From contig NC_060214.1 of the NCBI RefSeq assembly GCF_021130785.1, positions 772,501-836,500 of the forward strand: a stretch of 64,000 bases of DNA. Direction: 5' to 3'. Below the pieces are notes generated by a model. That model did not search any database and had not been told where the DNA came from. It worked only from the letters and a program-made list of their open reading frames with translations. Shown in pieces: positions 10,736-23,600 of the stretch. This stretch comes from Homalodisca vitripennis. Its lineage: Eukaryota; Arthropoda; Insecta; Hemiptera; Cicadellidae. The first letter of the stretch is position 1, and each line of letters starts with the position of its first letter. Position numbers and translations under genes: made by a program.

Positions 10736-10750
10736 CATATTAATATTGTT

Positions 10751-13220
10751 GCTTTTGCATTCACGTATCTTTATATTTAAAGTGCTATGTTATTGGAAAA
10801 TAAATATAAATATGTAGTTATATTGCGTTGAGTTGGAACAAGACTACATCCCTAGAGAAAGATAATCTGTTGTATAAAGCAATTTTAAATAACCTACAGC
10901 TAAGCTCTGGGGAACTAATAAATAGTTCCCCCACACTTTCTCATCTAAATGTCGTTGTCAGTCCGCACGTTTCAAGTTTCAGTTGCCTGAAACCAATACT
11001 TTGTTTTTTAAATAAAAATTATATTGACTAAAGATTTGCACTGAATAAAACGAATGCAAGTTAACTGAAAACTCATCGAAATAAAAAAAAAAGTGTAAGA
11101 GGGTCGTTTTGTATTTTCTGTATGCTTTTCTGGTAATGTTTGATAATATAACATACAGTTTAGATTTCGCTATAATACAAGAGTGTTGTATGTACGTGAT
11201 GAGTAGTATATACAGGCAATCACAGTATGTTACAGTTGCACTACTCTTTTGGCGTAGATTGAAACCACTGTGGGAGAGACTAATCCAGGATATTGCTGTT
11301 TCATCACTTCCGCTCTTCTTTAGACTAGAGCATTTACTACAGCAGATGTAATATCTAGGTCAAGTAAAATTATAAAACTACTAACAGTTTAGCCGTGGCT
11401 CCACACACAATTCTCTGCAGTATTCCATATATTGAGTGTCCAACGATATCGTTATAACAAATCGGAGGAACCCCAAAGTCAAGGCACGTATGACGATGTA
11501 TACGATGAAGTTTTATTAGATTTTAGAAACGGGTGTAGGCATACAACACGTATAATATCAGGCGCATATCTTTCAGTGTTAAGCGAAATTGCGAGTATCT
11601 CGTATTTCAGGTTATGCGATTAAAGGAGCACTCTTGGTTCGAATTTATTGTAATTAATGAATTAAATTGAGATTGCACTGTTGCCCCGATAGACAATAAA
11701 TATAACCCAATATGTAAAAATGTAGTAGTTATGGATTCTAAGTAAAACAGTTTTAAACTTTTTTGGATCTGTATTTTATGAAAATTAAATATTTTAAAAC
11801 TAAAGTAGAGATAAAGTACGGTCCTGTATTCACATATAGCGATTCCAAAGAGATTAGCAATCCAGTGGAAAATTACGCAACAACAAAACTTCAGATACAT
11901 AACTTACGATAGATGACTAACGAATGAATGTCATTGCCAACAAATTTGATAAGAGCTGTGATGTAGAATATTTGAAAATTTTGCAATAGAACTAAAATTT
12001 AAAAAATGTAATGGAAATTCACGTCAGCCTATAGGCTGTGTGGTTTCTGGTTGCCAAAAATAGATGTCCACAGATTTATTAGGTTTAAAATAGTCCCTTT
12101 CGGGATTTCGTTCTAAACGATAAATTTCTACCAGATTGTAGCAATTAATGTAATGGCGTATATTACGTTGAATGGCATCTGCAGATGATGGTTTCTCAGA
12201 AATTTTGGTCAACAATATAATGGTGAAAAATTACTTTTTATTTATTTTAAATGGGTGATTGTTTTGTAAATTTACACATACATACGTTGCACTAAGAATA
12301 CTACACCGTAAAAATCATTTTAATTCCGGTGCTCTAATACTTATGGTATAAGGGTACAGTGAGAAGTCATAATTTCAGGCAGTGCCTTACTTCTCAATAG
12401 ACCTATATTGATGGTATATCGTATTAACGATACATAACAAACGGTTTTTTGAGTCATTTTGTTAGAGCAAACCTGCGCGGATATACACAACAACTTACAA
12501 AGACATGCACTTCAAACCGTTTCCAATTTACTCAAAAACATTTATGATTATTTTAATACTCTAAAGGGAAATGAATGTCTACCTTTGTGAGAATCCTACT
12601 ATCTACATAATCACACCTCGGTATTCGTCCCCGTCTGTAAACCTCATGTCGTATAGTATACCCTCTTACTTCCTAAACTGTATTATCCTATTTTCTTGTT
12701 GTCAGACATACGTAATTATTAGTATAACAAAATTCATTGAATAAATGTACAGATAGTTGCTGGAAAGGAAGTCTTGTATTACAATTCGAAACAAACATCC
12801 TCCGGATGTAAGTGGATACGCAACTCCGCCAAGACACCGATAATGAACAAACAGGAAATGCTTGTTTAAGCAGCGGAAATGCTTATTTCTAAAAAATCAA
12901 GTGACTATGTAAGAGACACCCATCCTGATATCAAAATATTGGTACTCACCAATTACGATGGAGAGATTTGGCAGAGGCCTGGTCAGGAGAGATGGAGGAG
13001 GCAACATAAAAAATCAGGAACAATGAGGGAGATGAAAAGAAGTCTTGGAGGGGATTCGGAAGGCGACGATCGGGAGTGCGACTGCGAGTGTTTGTGTGCG
13101 CTAGAATATCTTTTAACTAATTTGGGAATTATTTTAATATTTGTATTTATATTAAACTATTATCATTTAAAAACGTACGCTATATTCTCTGAACGATTTT
13201 CTGCCCTAAAATGAGCATTT
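10751..13220. other. No supported feature
   Basis: Several short frames occur on both strands (for example at 11109-11351, 11432-11623 and 12879-13214), but none has a recognisable motif, good splice borders or a sustained length. The 12950-13090 part is purine-rich and somewhat GC-richer. Confidence 0.45.
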
Positions 13221-13222
13221 AG

Positions 13223-13331
13223 TATTGGATGTTAGTTTCCGATCTCTACTCAGTAGGTTTTGCTGCTTGCTTAGCAGCTGTAAGTATGCCGTAGTACAAT
13301 TTCAAAGGAAACTAGCATCGAATATCCAATA
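13223..13331. mobile_element. 110-bp hairpin element (small MITE candidate)
   Basis: TATTGGAT and GTTAGTTTCC at 13223-13240 reappear inverted as GGAAACTAGC and ATCCAATA at the right end, with a 7-base insertion in one arm. The centre holds a second hairpin, GCTGC TTGCTTA GCAGC. The nested palindrome implies a single folded unit. No protein is encoded. Confidence 0.6.
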
Positions 13332-13919
13332 ATGTACACATTCAGAATTGAACGCTCACTAAAAAAAAATGTGCAGAGTAAACTGGTTGGCTTACATTAG
13401 ACATTGTTGCATCTATAATACTTATTTTCATTAATATTTGAATCATACTTCGAAAGCTGATATTTTATCAATGCTTGTAGAAAATAATAGAACACTGCGT
13501 GACACGTTACATTCAGTGCCTCGTCCTGCTGTCAAAAATATTAACCTATAACAGTAAATGAATGTTATTAATATAAATTTTAGGGTTTTTAAGTGCTTAA
13601 GGTGGGCGTTTTGGAATAAAATAATGCCCGTTTGTTACTATGATAGCTGTGTAACATACACGACTAATTTCGTCTAAATAGTCTACTGAGTTTTGTTTAA
13701 TGAAATAAACATATAAACATCAAAATATAAAAATCATTTAGGCCTATATTTAACAAATCTAAACTTCAACACATCTCACTATGCAATGAATAAAATGTAC
13801 ATGGGAAAAATATAAGAGCCATCTAATTAGTATTTCAAAAGTGTACATATTATATATGTACTTATATCTATAATTACTAGCAAATAGCAATTTATCTTCA
13901 GTCTTCATTACTAGCTTAA

Positions 13920-14285
13920 TTCCAATCAGCTGATGTGAGCACAAAAATTCCGATACTCTCAAACCATTAAAATGTGATGTAAATTTGTAATCTAGTAAAA
14001 CATTTATAACATGCCATTCAAATTATGTCAGCACAAAATTCAGATTCTCTCAAACCCATGAAAGAGTTATTTAAATTTGTAATCTACTAAAACAGTTATA
14101 AAATTCCATTCAGGTGATGTCAGCAAAAAATTCAGATGCTCTCAAACCCATCAAAAATTTATGTAAAATTTGTTATCTACTAAAACAATCATAAAATTCC
14201 AATCAGCTTATGTCAGCACAAAAGAATGAAGCTAGCAAACCCAGCAAAGCGGTATGTAAATATGTAAAATGCCAATCAGTTTGTT
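13920..14285. repeat. Tandem array, unit about 92 bp, four copies
   Basis: Copies start with CCA(A/T)TCA at 13922, 14014, 14106, 14199 and 14272 (the last partial). Each contains TATGTCAGCACAAAA, a CTCTCAAACCCAT block and TAATCTACTAAAACA. Copies differ by substitutions and small deletions, and the last full interval is shorter (73 bases). Confidence 0.9.
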
Positions 14286-14289
14286 TAAA

Positions 14290-16030
14290 TAACGGTATTA
14301 GTATCCGGTGTGGCTCCTTAATTTACTAAGTCAGTTTCTATAAAAATGGTGCCTACATAATATGTATACAATAAGTTTGAATATATATGTTTCATACTAT
14401 GTTTTATATTTTAATGCAGTTTAATCAGCAGGGGGATTTAATGCTGTAGAGGTTGGTTCGTAATTAAATATAATAAGAATTTAACATGTGTGTTTGGATG
14501 CGTTAAATAACAATTATAAATATGATTGTAAACAGTAAATTTTACATGTTCATAATGGACATCGTAAACAGTCTGCGTCAAAACCACTTGTACGGTATGT
14601 ATACGTATAATACCACGTCATCAAGTCTAACAGTAGGCCATTCAGAGATTGGTTTTTTAAAATTGATTAAGTGTAATAACGCATTGGCGTGTGTTATACT
14701 TCATCCTAAAAATCGCTTAGCTCTGAAAATTTGGCGTAAATGAGTTAAAATTAATTTACAACTCTATTAGCATGGTGTGGGAAATGTTTGAACATATTTT
14801 TTAGGAAATATTGTTGTGATATTTCTAGTAGAATATAGAAGGGTACTACATAAGGTACCATGCTTTTACTTGAGGAATTCTTTCAGGGAAAATTTGTTAG
14901 GAACATTTTTAATTGGGACTTCGAAAATGTAAAAAATACTCATACTTGGAGAGTAACAGGAAGCTCAAAACCATCTCTAAACGGTTTACTGGACGTTACA
15001 GCTTGCTAACAATCTCGATTAAACAAACATTGAAGTGTTCGACATTTTGTATATTTATAACGGTTTGAAAACGGCATAATAAAGTAAACTAACAAAAGTA
15101 AATTTTTCCACTGAAGGCATGAGCTTTTTAACTATCATTACATAATTAAATATTGTGATTAATTATTTTTGGAGTAGTTTTATTTTTTTAATTCAAAGCA
15201 CGACAGTGTGAACAAAAATCTCCCTAAGTGTTCAAGACTATTTCTTGAACCAAACGGGTTATCGTCCTCACACATCGTATTTGAGAACATCTGTCTAACA
15301 TCCTACGTGAATGTTAGACTTTCTAACACAATTAATCACTTCTGGTGCCCTGATAACTATTTTTGTACCGTAGTACAATATTCTGAGATGAGAATATGTA
15401 CTTCTTCCAGATGTGATCGATGTTTGAAAACATGTTGTTTAATGATTAATGTTGATTTGTTGGAAGTGATGAGATGTTATAAATGAATCAAAAAAATCAA
15501 AAATCGTTTATTCTCCGAAAAAAATTACAAATAATATAATTATATTAATATATTCATTGTCTAAAAATATACAATTACCATAAATAATTAGGTTTTAACG
15601 TATATTGTGTAAAATAAATTTATATTTTTCTAATTTAATTATTTGAGAAATATTCTCACATGGGCTACTAAAGCCTGTGCGTGAGAACGAGTCACCACAA
15701 AGTACTTGATTGGTATTTTTAAACCTTAAAAATTTTGTTATATCTTATTTAAAAAAAATTAAATAAAATAAAGTAAAAATAATGTTTTATAGAATGAAAA
15801 ATAAAACTAAAGTGAGAATGTATCCAGATGAAGTAAGTGAATAGAAATAATTATTAGAAGGACAAACGACCAACTGTCGGAGATCAAGACCATGGACAGG
15901 CCTTGGTGCAACTCTTAGTTAACAGACGGACATCGAAAAAACTCTGCGTACAAAAATTCACCATTCCTTATCATCGAGGGTTGTTATCTATATTTATGGC
16001 ATCAACGTATTAGTCTCGCATGACCTCCCC
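14290..16030. other. AT-rich stretch without a supported gene
   Basis: A frame at 15208-15486 (+) encodes a cysteine-rich peptide, but its codon use and flanks look non-coding and it has no signal peptide. The text around 15500-15650 is nearly pure A/T. Confidence 0.45.
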
Positions 16031-16035
16031 CAGAA

Positions 16036-16114
16036 GACACACACACTCAAGTTCACAAACACACACGCGCGCGCAAACGCTCGCGTGCAGCACACACACA
16101 CACACACACACACA
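16036..16114. repeat. CA/CG microsatellite
   Basis: ACACAC, CGCGCGCG and a longer CA run, interrupted by GCTCGCGTGCAG. It lies just beyond the 3' side of the LINE fragment on the minus strand. Confidence 0.9.
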
Positions 16115-16329
16115 TTCGCACACATAAACTAAAACTAAAAATCGCTCACACTATATTACTTATTTCCTAATACATACTTACAAGCCAACATACATACAAT
16201 CATATTAGCTATATACTTCCAAACAAACCCAAATGCTTCCAGTATATTTCAAACATACTCACGCTTACATCCTTATATGCCTGTTACACCAACACTTATA
16301 TTCATTTTTTTCCGCCTCCCATCCTAACC

Positions 16330-16860
16330 CACATCATCTATTGTCTATAATTTGATGTAATTAAGAATTCAGTACGATCTCTTCCCACCAAATTTAGCCA
16401 ATTAATAATTCTTCTTTTTTAAGAAAACATTGTTACATAATTAGTATTTTTTTTTATGGAATCCGGCAATTTATTAAAAATAATGTGTGCTATATAATAT
16501 GTATTAGTAGTAGAGAAGGTTTTAATTAATCTCGGAACTCTAGTCTGTCTTGTAGTAGCGTATCTTGTGGAATATTCATGAGGCAAAGAGTCAAATAGGT
16601 TTGGTTGATGTTTAAAAACGTTAATAACAAGTGCTTTGATGTAAAGCTGTCTAACATCCAAAACTTGCATTTCATTGTACAAAGCATCCGAAGAGTACCT
16701 TCGACACCTCCCCAATGCCGCCTTCATAATAGATTTCTGTGTGACAAGAAGCCGATCTATAACTGCCCTGTAAGCACCCCCCCATGCTAAAATTCCCCCC
16801 TCAATAATTGACTGCACATATGCGAAATATGCCATCCTAATTTTCTAATTGCCAGCACTT
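16330..16860 (-). mobile_element. LINE fragment: reverse-transcriptase C-terminal tail
   Basis: The open frame 16835-16419 codes for 138 residues. It begins MAYFAYVQSIIEGGILAWGG and continues with LLVTQKSIMKAALGR, VLDVRQLYIKALVI and, near the end, YIAHIIFNKLPDSIK. The order AY...QSII..GI..WGGA, then QK.I+KA, then VRQLY, then F/YNKLP is the signature of the region downstream of the catalytic core in Jockey/CR1-like non-LTR retrotransposons. The upstream catalytic box is absent, so the copy is 5'-truncated. About 300 bases of probable 3' UTR follow on the minus strand, ending near a CA microsatellite. The frame is uninterrupted, so the insertion may be fairly young. Confidence 0.85.
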
Positions 16861-17076
16861 CCTGTAATTGTTGAAAAGCGAAAATCATTTCAAATCATCG
16901 AAATGTGGTAGAACTATAAATCAGTGATGAATTTAAGTGTAAGGAAAAATGTTTAGAGCCTAATAGACTTTAAATATTATTAATTTTATTATATATTTAA
17001 AAATTTAAAAAAAATGAAAATATCCGAAAACGTAAAAAAAAAACTATTCAGAAATTATTGAAATGACTATAAAGCA

Positions 17077-17130
17077 CTGAATGTTGAGTTTAGTTCCAGG
17101 TCACATTCCTTTTATTGCAGCGTCGGTGGT
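17077..17130 (+). mobile_element. Left-end fragment of the TIR (MITE-like) family
   Basis: GAATGTTGAGTTTAGTTCCA, GGTCACATTCCTTTTATTGC and AGCGTC match the left TIR of the copies at 25398 and 62505. Only about 50 bases remain. Confidence 0.5.
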
Positions 17131-17945
17131 ATAGCTTAATAATGTACAAAAACGCTGAGAGCATAGCGATAGAACTGTATAAAGCATACATTGATTTTAT
17201 GCTTGTATTTGTGAATATTAAAACAAGAAATATAGTTACAAAAAATAATAAGTTTGTAACAGTCTTTCCACGTAACAGTATTAAGTGCAGTTATTTAATG
17301 TAGCAATGGGTCTGGTATACTGTTCGACCCGGTCCGTCAGGTCCAAGTTTATTGCCCTTTTAAAGTACCCGGGTACTTCAGACTAGTGAATGACTTCCCG
17401 AATGTTTAAAAAGATACTAGAATGTTCAAGGACGACCCATAAAGGTCTAGAATAGACCCGAGTTTTTGTCTGCAATATATTCAACACCGGTAATTCTCAT
17501 AGTTTGAATAGCTTATAATTTAAGCTATATATCTTATAATAACTTATAGTTTATAAGTTTTACGGTCATATAGCTGCATCAATACATATATGTGTGTATA
17601 TAGCTTGTTGATTTAACGAACATCTTGTAACCTCTATACCTAATATCGTTTCGTAATGTATTCTATGAGGGAATATTTAAATACAATTGTTATAGTCTGA
17701 AAGAAAGAAATAAAATACATTTATTTCAAAAGACACATCAACATCCATGTTAATTTAACAAGTAGTACTGATTATATATTAGTATTAATATGATATAAGA
17801 GACTTTTAGGTTAACACAAAATATGCTCAAGCCACGTTCAGGAGTAGGTAACAATTTCTACTTTTGTTTTATGGATTAAATTATAACTAGAATTTAATCC
17901 AGAAATAGCATATAGAAACATGTAGGAAACATTAAGTATACCTAC
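17131..17945. other. No supported feature
   Basis: AT-rich. A slightly GC-richer piece at 17310-17460 contains repeated GACCCG words but no frame or structure I can name. Confidence 0.45.
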
Positions 17946-17946
17946 A

Positions 17947-18312
17947 TCATGAGAGAGAGATAGAGGGATGGAGAGAGGGGAGAGAGGGAACGAAGGAGTG
18001 AGGGAGGGAGAGAAATACAGAGTGAGAGAGGGCGTTGGATGGTGTGATGGTGGGAGGGGGAGAGGGAAAGATAGGGAGAGTGAGTGAGTGGTGAGTGGGA
18101 AGGAGCGAGGGAGGGTTTGAATACAGTCAGAGATGTACAGGGAGGGGGAGAGGGAGGGAGTGATGGGAGGGTGGAAGGAGGGTGATAAATACAGAGTGTG
18201 AGAGGGAGGGTGACAGGGGAATTGATGGGGGTAGGGTGGGAAGGAGAGTGATAGGTTGGGGTAGGGAGGGTAACAGGGAGTGGGAGGAGGAAGAGGGAGA
18301 CACGGAGAGAGA
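17947..18312. repeat. Purine-rich GA/GGGA tract
   Basis: About 360 bases are almost entirely A and G on the plus strand, built from GAGAGAGA, GGGAGGGAG and AGTGAGAGAGGG words with degenerate internal repeats such as AATACAGAGTG. It is a low-complexity polypurine tract that could adopt triplex structure. The short frame through it is compositional. Confidence 0.9.
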
Positions 18313-20452
18313 ATTTAAGCCCTTTATAATTTTAATGGTTTATTTCTGTGTCACATGTATTATAAGACCATTATGACCCCAAAAGTTATTTTAACTTAGA
18401 AAAATGTACATTTCAATATTATCAGTATTGTTGGAGCAGGCTATTTTAAAATGGTACAGTTTTATTGCCTCTAAGTATAAACATTTAATTAAATGTTCAA
18501 AAATACTTTTATGTTTAATTCCCTGCTATTTATAGAGTTCATTACATTTTCATGATTTGCATTCCAAGCACAATGTTATCTTAATAATAAAGTATTTATT
18601 TATTTATCATTATAATAAGGTAATCATATTCCTTATACAGTAAATATGTTTTTTCATTTTAAATGCATGTTAGGAACACAATTTGTAACTTCTATTTCAT
18701 AGCGTTTAAATTGAGTAATATAATAATAAGAATTTTTATATTTTTACAACAAATTACATCTTTTGGTTTGCAACTCATTGTCTAGGTTCCATGTAACGTT
18801 TTTCACTTATAAGGTTGAAGATCCACTGTTTGTCTCATCTAAAAACGTTACTTTACAAAACTTCAAAACAAACAACAGGAGGTAAGCGCCATGAAAAGGT
18901 CAAATAATGATGGATTATAATGTATATTATATTCAAGACCTGCCTCTAATTGTTTCATTCTGCAGATAGTAACAATAATTTGTAATTCATAACAAGACAC
19001 AAAATTGTGTTCCCTCTGAGATTGAGAGTACGTTACTTTGAAATTTTCTTATTCGATTAAAACTGTCATTAGTAATAAAAAATATTTTTAATTGTAACGG
19101 AAAAAATGAGCAATTACTAAGATGAAGATTGGCTAAAACCCCGGGATTAGGTTTAGTTTAATTTTGTATTTGACTTGTCAACACCCCAAAAAAATATACT
19201 GTAGATAAAAATAAGCTCCCGGCTTCCTTTCAACGGATATTACTTTCTTACAAGGATATCTATATCCTCTTAATCCCTTCTGTAACATGGCAGACATCGA
19301 CTATACGTCTCAGTGTAACCTGTATCCAGTAAAACAAGGGATATTTCAATAAAATACCACATTTTTGTAATGATACAACTAGAATGCAATATTTTGTAGT
19401 TATTATTACAACCGCCCAAAGATTTTCAACGATTATAGGTTTTTTTCTTTGTTTAAATGTACGGCAAAGAAACAGAGGTTTTCACTCATAGCTATTAAGC
19501 TAGTGCTTGAAGCTCTATTATTTTTTTTCTCAACAGCAGGGTGTTGTTGACCAATCATCGTCCGAGAAATAGATAGTAATGATTTTTTGCGCTGTACAAA
19601 TAAAAATGCGTTTTGGTGAAATATGTACACTGCTACTCCTTTAAATATGCGATACATTTGAATCCTGAAATAGGAAGTGGAATTTATCCGAAAAACAGAA
19701 ATTTACTCAGTGAGAAGCTGCATGTACCGACCGTCGTGCCGAGCTGTACATCCATCCTCCTACAGCCTTCAGTCAGAAATACAGTACTTTAGAGAAACAT
19801 AAACACCTGATAGTTCTAAATCTTTAAAAAGTTTAGATAAAACAATTAGAAAAGCAACAAAAAATTAACCAGTATATATAAAATAACGGTAATTACATGT
19901 TTAAAAATTTTAAAGCGTTTACAGTAGCATACAAATAAAACCTTAACCTGATTCACTTGTACCAGTTTACTGCGCTTTACGACTAAAATGAATCTTTCAG
20001 AATTCTGAATCTAGTGGTAGGACCATGTCATGAACAACAGTTATAAGTATGCAGTTTTCTGCTTTTGAAATTTTTTGAATTTTATTCCCATACGATTTTT
20101 TATTACCTTACAATGGTATACTTTTAACACTTTTTACTTAATCCATATAACTTTAATTAATTAATGCATGATTTTAAATGGTTTAAATAAACAAAAGGTC
20201 TTATCCAAAGTGTATAGAACGGTTTTATGCAATAAATGCCATTACCTGCATAAACTATACGTAATATAGTAAACTTTTCTTTGTATAATTTATTTAGATA
20301 CTTACAGTGTTGAAGTGTAGTTTTCACTTAAAGTTACGGTTAGTATGATTGACTGCCTACTGTTTTATCTTACAGAAAAAATCTGCATTTTACATTTAAA
20401 AGTTACAATATAAGTATTATTGCATCGAACATTATGTTATAAAAAGCAAATT
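18313..20452. other. No supported feature
   Basis: AT-rich sequence. A donor-like GGAGGTAAGCG occurs near 18880 without a coding frame before it. Nothing else could be supported. Confidence 0.45.
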
Positions 20453-20668
20453 TTATTGTTGGTACCCTGTATAAACTTGAATGAGTTCAGCGTAACGAAA
20501 GAAAACATTTTTATCATCGTCTCTTGTCAGCCACGCGTAAAAACAACAGCCTTCATGGGATAATTTATGAAGTGGAAAGTTGATGACACAACAGTGCGAA
20601 GTTATGTTTCCTGTTTTTCCCGCTGTTACAATCGCACTGGTTTTTATTTTAAAAGGTGGGTTTAACAA
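20453..20668 (-). other. Unidentified exon-like open frame
   Basis: A 71-residue frame has a more protein-like composition than its surroundings, including SHCCVINFPLHKLSHEGCC and FYAWLTRDDDKNVFFRYAEL. I do not recognise a family. A THAP-type zinc finger was considered because of the CC and aromatic residues, but the required spacing is absent. It could be a decayed transposon piece or chance. Confidence 0.2.
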
Positions 20669-20919
20669 TTTTACTGATTATAATTTATGTATAGAAACTG
20701 CAACTAAAATTGTTTAACAGTGATAGAAATAGCTATATCGTAAACATCAGAACTTGTAATGTTTTATCGGGAAATAAAATGACGAAGTTGTCCTCCTTTA
20801 ACCTCATTCTACTAATATATACGCACATATATCACAATATATCAATTGTCATTAAAAAACCGAATAAAATATAAATAGTTTTTACTCAAGTTTGTTATAG
20901 GTGGGAATGTTTTCTTGCC

Positions 20920-23600
20920 CAAGCATACGATTAGCAACGACGATGATTTACAAGATTTTATAATGATGGTAGTAGAGACCGATTCTTCATACATACTTAG
21001 AGTGTAAGGAATATTAATGCAAAATATTTTGCATATGATTAGCTTTGATGGGGGTTCACAAGATTGTATAATGATTGTAGTGCAGAAATATTCTTCATAC
21101 AAACTTAGAGTGTAATGATTACTAATGTAAGGATTAAATTCTGCATATATTACCTACGATGAGGGTTTACCAGATTGTATAATGATAGTAGTGCAGAATG
21201 ATTCTTAAATCAAACTTAGAGTGTAAGGATTACTAATGTAAGGATTACATTCTGCATATATTACCTACGATGAGGGTTTACCAGATTGTATAATGATAGT
21301 AGTGCAGAATGATTCTTCATACAAACTTAGAGTGTAAGGATTACTAATGTAAGGATTACATTCTGCATATATTACCTACGATGGGGGTTTACCAGATTGT
21401 ATAATGATAGTAGTGCAGAATGATTCTTCATACAAACTTAGAGTGTAAGGATTACTAATGTAAGGATTACATTCTGCATATATTACCTACGATGAGGGGT
21501 TTTAACAGATTGTATAATGATAGTAGTGCAGAATGATTCTTCATACAAACTTAGAGTGTGAGGATTAGTAATTTAAGGAATAAATTCTGCATATATTACC
21601 TACGATGGGGGTTTACCAGATTGTATAATGATAGTAGTGCAGAATGATTCTTCATACAAACTTAGAGTGTGAGGATTAGTAATTTAAGGAATAAATTCTG
21701 CATATATTACCTACGATGGGGGTTTACCAGATTGTATAATGATAGTAGTGCAGAATGATTCTTCATACAAACTTAGAGTGTAAGGATTACTAATGTAAGG
21801 ATTACATTCTGCATATATTACCGACGATGAGGGTTTACCAGATTGTATAATGATTGTAGTGCAGAAATATTCTTCATACAAACTTAGAGTGTAATGATTA
21901 CTAATGTAAGGATTACATTCTGCATATATTACCTACGATGGGGGTTTACCAGATTGTATAATGATAGTAGTGCAGAATGATTCTTCATACAAACTTAGAG
22001 TGTAAGGATTACTAATGTAAGGATTACATTCTGCATATATTACCTACGATGGGGGTTTACCAGATTGTATAATGATAGTAGTGCAGAATGATTCTTCATA
22101 CAAACTTAGAGTGTAAGGATTACTAATGTAAGGATTACATTCTGCATATATTACCTACGATGAGGGTTTACCAGATTGTATAATGATTGTAGTGCAGAAA
22201 TATTCTTCATACAAACTTAGAGTGTAATGATTACTAATGTAAGGTTTACATTCTGCATATATTACCTACGATGGGGGTTTACCAGATTGTATAATGATAG
22301 TAGTGCAGAATGATTCTTCATACAAACTTAGAGTGTAAGGATTACTAATGTAAGGATTACATTCTGCAAATATTACCTACGATGGGGGTTTACAAGATTG
22401 TATAATGATAGTAGTGCAGAATGATTCTTCATACAAACTTAGAGTGTAAGGATTACTAATGTAAGGATTACATTCCGCATATATTACCTACGATGGGGGT
22501 TTACCAGATTGTATAATGATAGTAGTGCAGAATGATTCTTCATACAAACTTAGAGTGTAAGGATTACTAATACAAGGATTACATTCTGCATATATTACCT
22601 ACGATGGGGGTTTACCAGATTGTATAATGATAGTAGTGCAGAATGATTCTTCATACAAACTTAGAGTGTGAGGATTAGTAATGTAAGGATTACATTCTGC
22701 ATATATTACCTACGATGAGGGTTTACCAGATTGTATAATGATAGTAGTGCAGAATGATTCTTCATACAAACTTAGAGTGTAAGGATTACTAATGTAAGGA
22801 TTACATTCTGCATATATTACCTACGATGGGGGTTTACCAGATTGTATAATGATAGTAGTGCAGAATGATTCTTCATACAAACTTAGAGTGTGAGGATTAG
22901 TAATTTAAGGAATAAATTCTGCATATATTACCTACGATGGGGGTTTACCAGATTGTATAATGATAGTAGTGCAGAATGATTCTTCATACAAAACTTAGAG
23001 TGTAAGGATTACTAATGTAAGGATTACATTCTGCATATATTAGCTACGATGGGGGTTAACCGATTGTATAATGATAATAGTGCAGAATGATTCTTCATAC
23101 AAACTTAGAGTGTAAGAATTACTAATGTAAGGATTACATTCTTCATATATTAGCTACGATGGGGGTTTACCAGATTGTATAAATGATAGTAGTGCAGAAT
23201 GATTCTTCATACAAATGTAGAGTGTAATGATTACTAATGTAAGGATTACATTCTGCATATATTAGCTACGTTGGGGGTTTACAAGATTGTATAATGATAG
23301 TAGTGCAGAAAGATTCTTCGTAAAAACTTAGAGTGTAAGGATTACTAATGTAAGGATTACATTCTGCATATATTAGCCACAATGGGGGTTTACAAGATTG
23401 CATAATGATAGTAGTGCAGAAAGATTCTTCATAAAAACTTAGAGTGTGAGGATTAGTAATTTAAGGAGTAAATTCTGCATTTGATTAGCTATAACGGTGC
23501 TTTACAAGATTGTATAGTTCTAGTAGTGCAGAATTATTCTCCATCATACTTGTGTAAGGCTTACTAATATAAGGATAAAATTTTGCATACTATTAAAACG
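20920..23600. repeat. Satellite array, 111-bp unit, about 24 copies
   Basis: The unit carries CATTCTGCATATATTACC, TACGATGGGGGTTTACCAGA, TTGTATAATGATAGTAGTGC and CTTCATACAAACTTAGAGTG. The AATGATAG word recurs at 21181, 21292 and 21403, exactly 111 apart. The interior copies are almost identical with very few indels, while copies at both ends (20920-21110 and 23460-23600) are clearly diverged. Two variant monomers recur: one with GATTGTAGTGCAGAAATATT (21070, 21849, 22182), one with GAGGATTAGTAATTTAAGGA (21559, 21670, 22891, 23456). The last two GATTGTAG copies are exactly three units apart. Each unit also contains a doubled TAAGGATTAC. Confidence 0.97.

Noticed and set aside
10324..10750. Ten-base target duplication TAATATTGTT around the foldback element
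   Set aside because: The two copies are not flush with the palindrome arms (42 bases away on the left), and AT-rich words recur easily here, so I do not claim a target duplication.
12879..13214. 111-residue protein with a hydrophobic C-terminal segment
   Set aside because: It joins a purine-rich stretch to an AT-rich one. Its composition follows the DNA and no domain is visible.
15208..15486. Cysteine-rich secreted peptide gene
   Set aside because: It has no signal peptide, no recognisable cysteine spacing and AT-rich flanks without splice signals.
20842..21102. Repetitive reverse-strand protein of about 37-residue units
   Set aside because: The 111-bp satellite unit is a multiple of three, so a diverged edge copy stays open by chance. 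Standard interior units carry stops in this frame.
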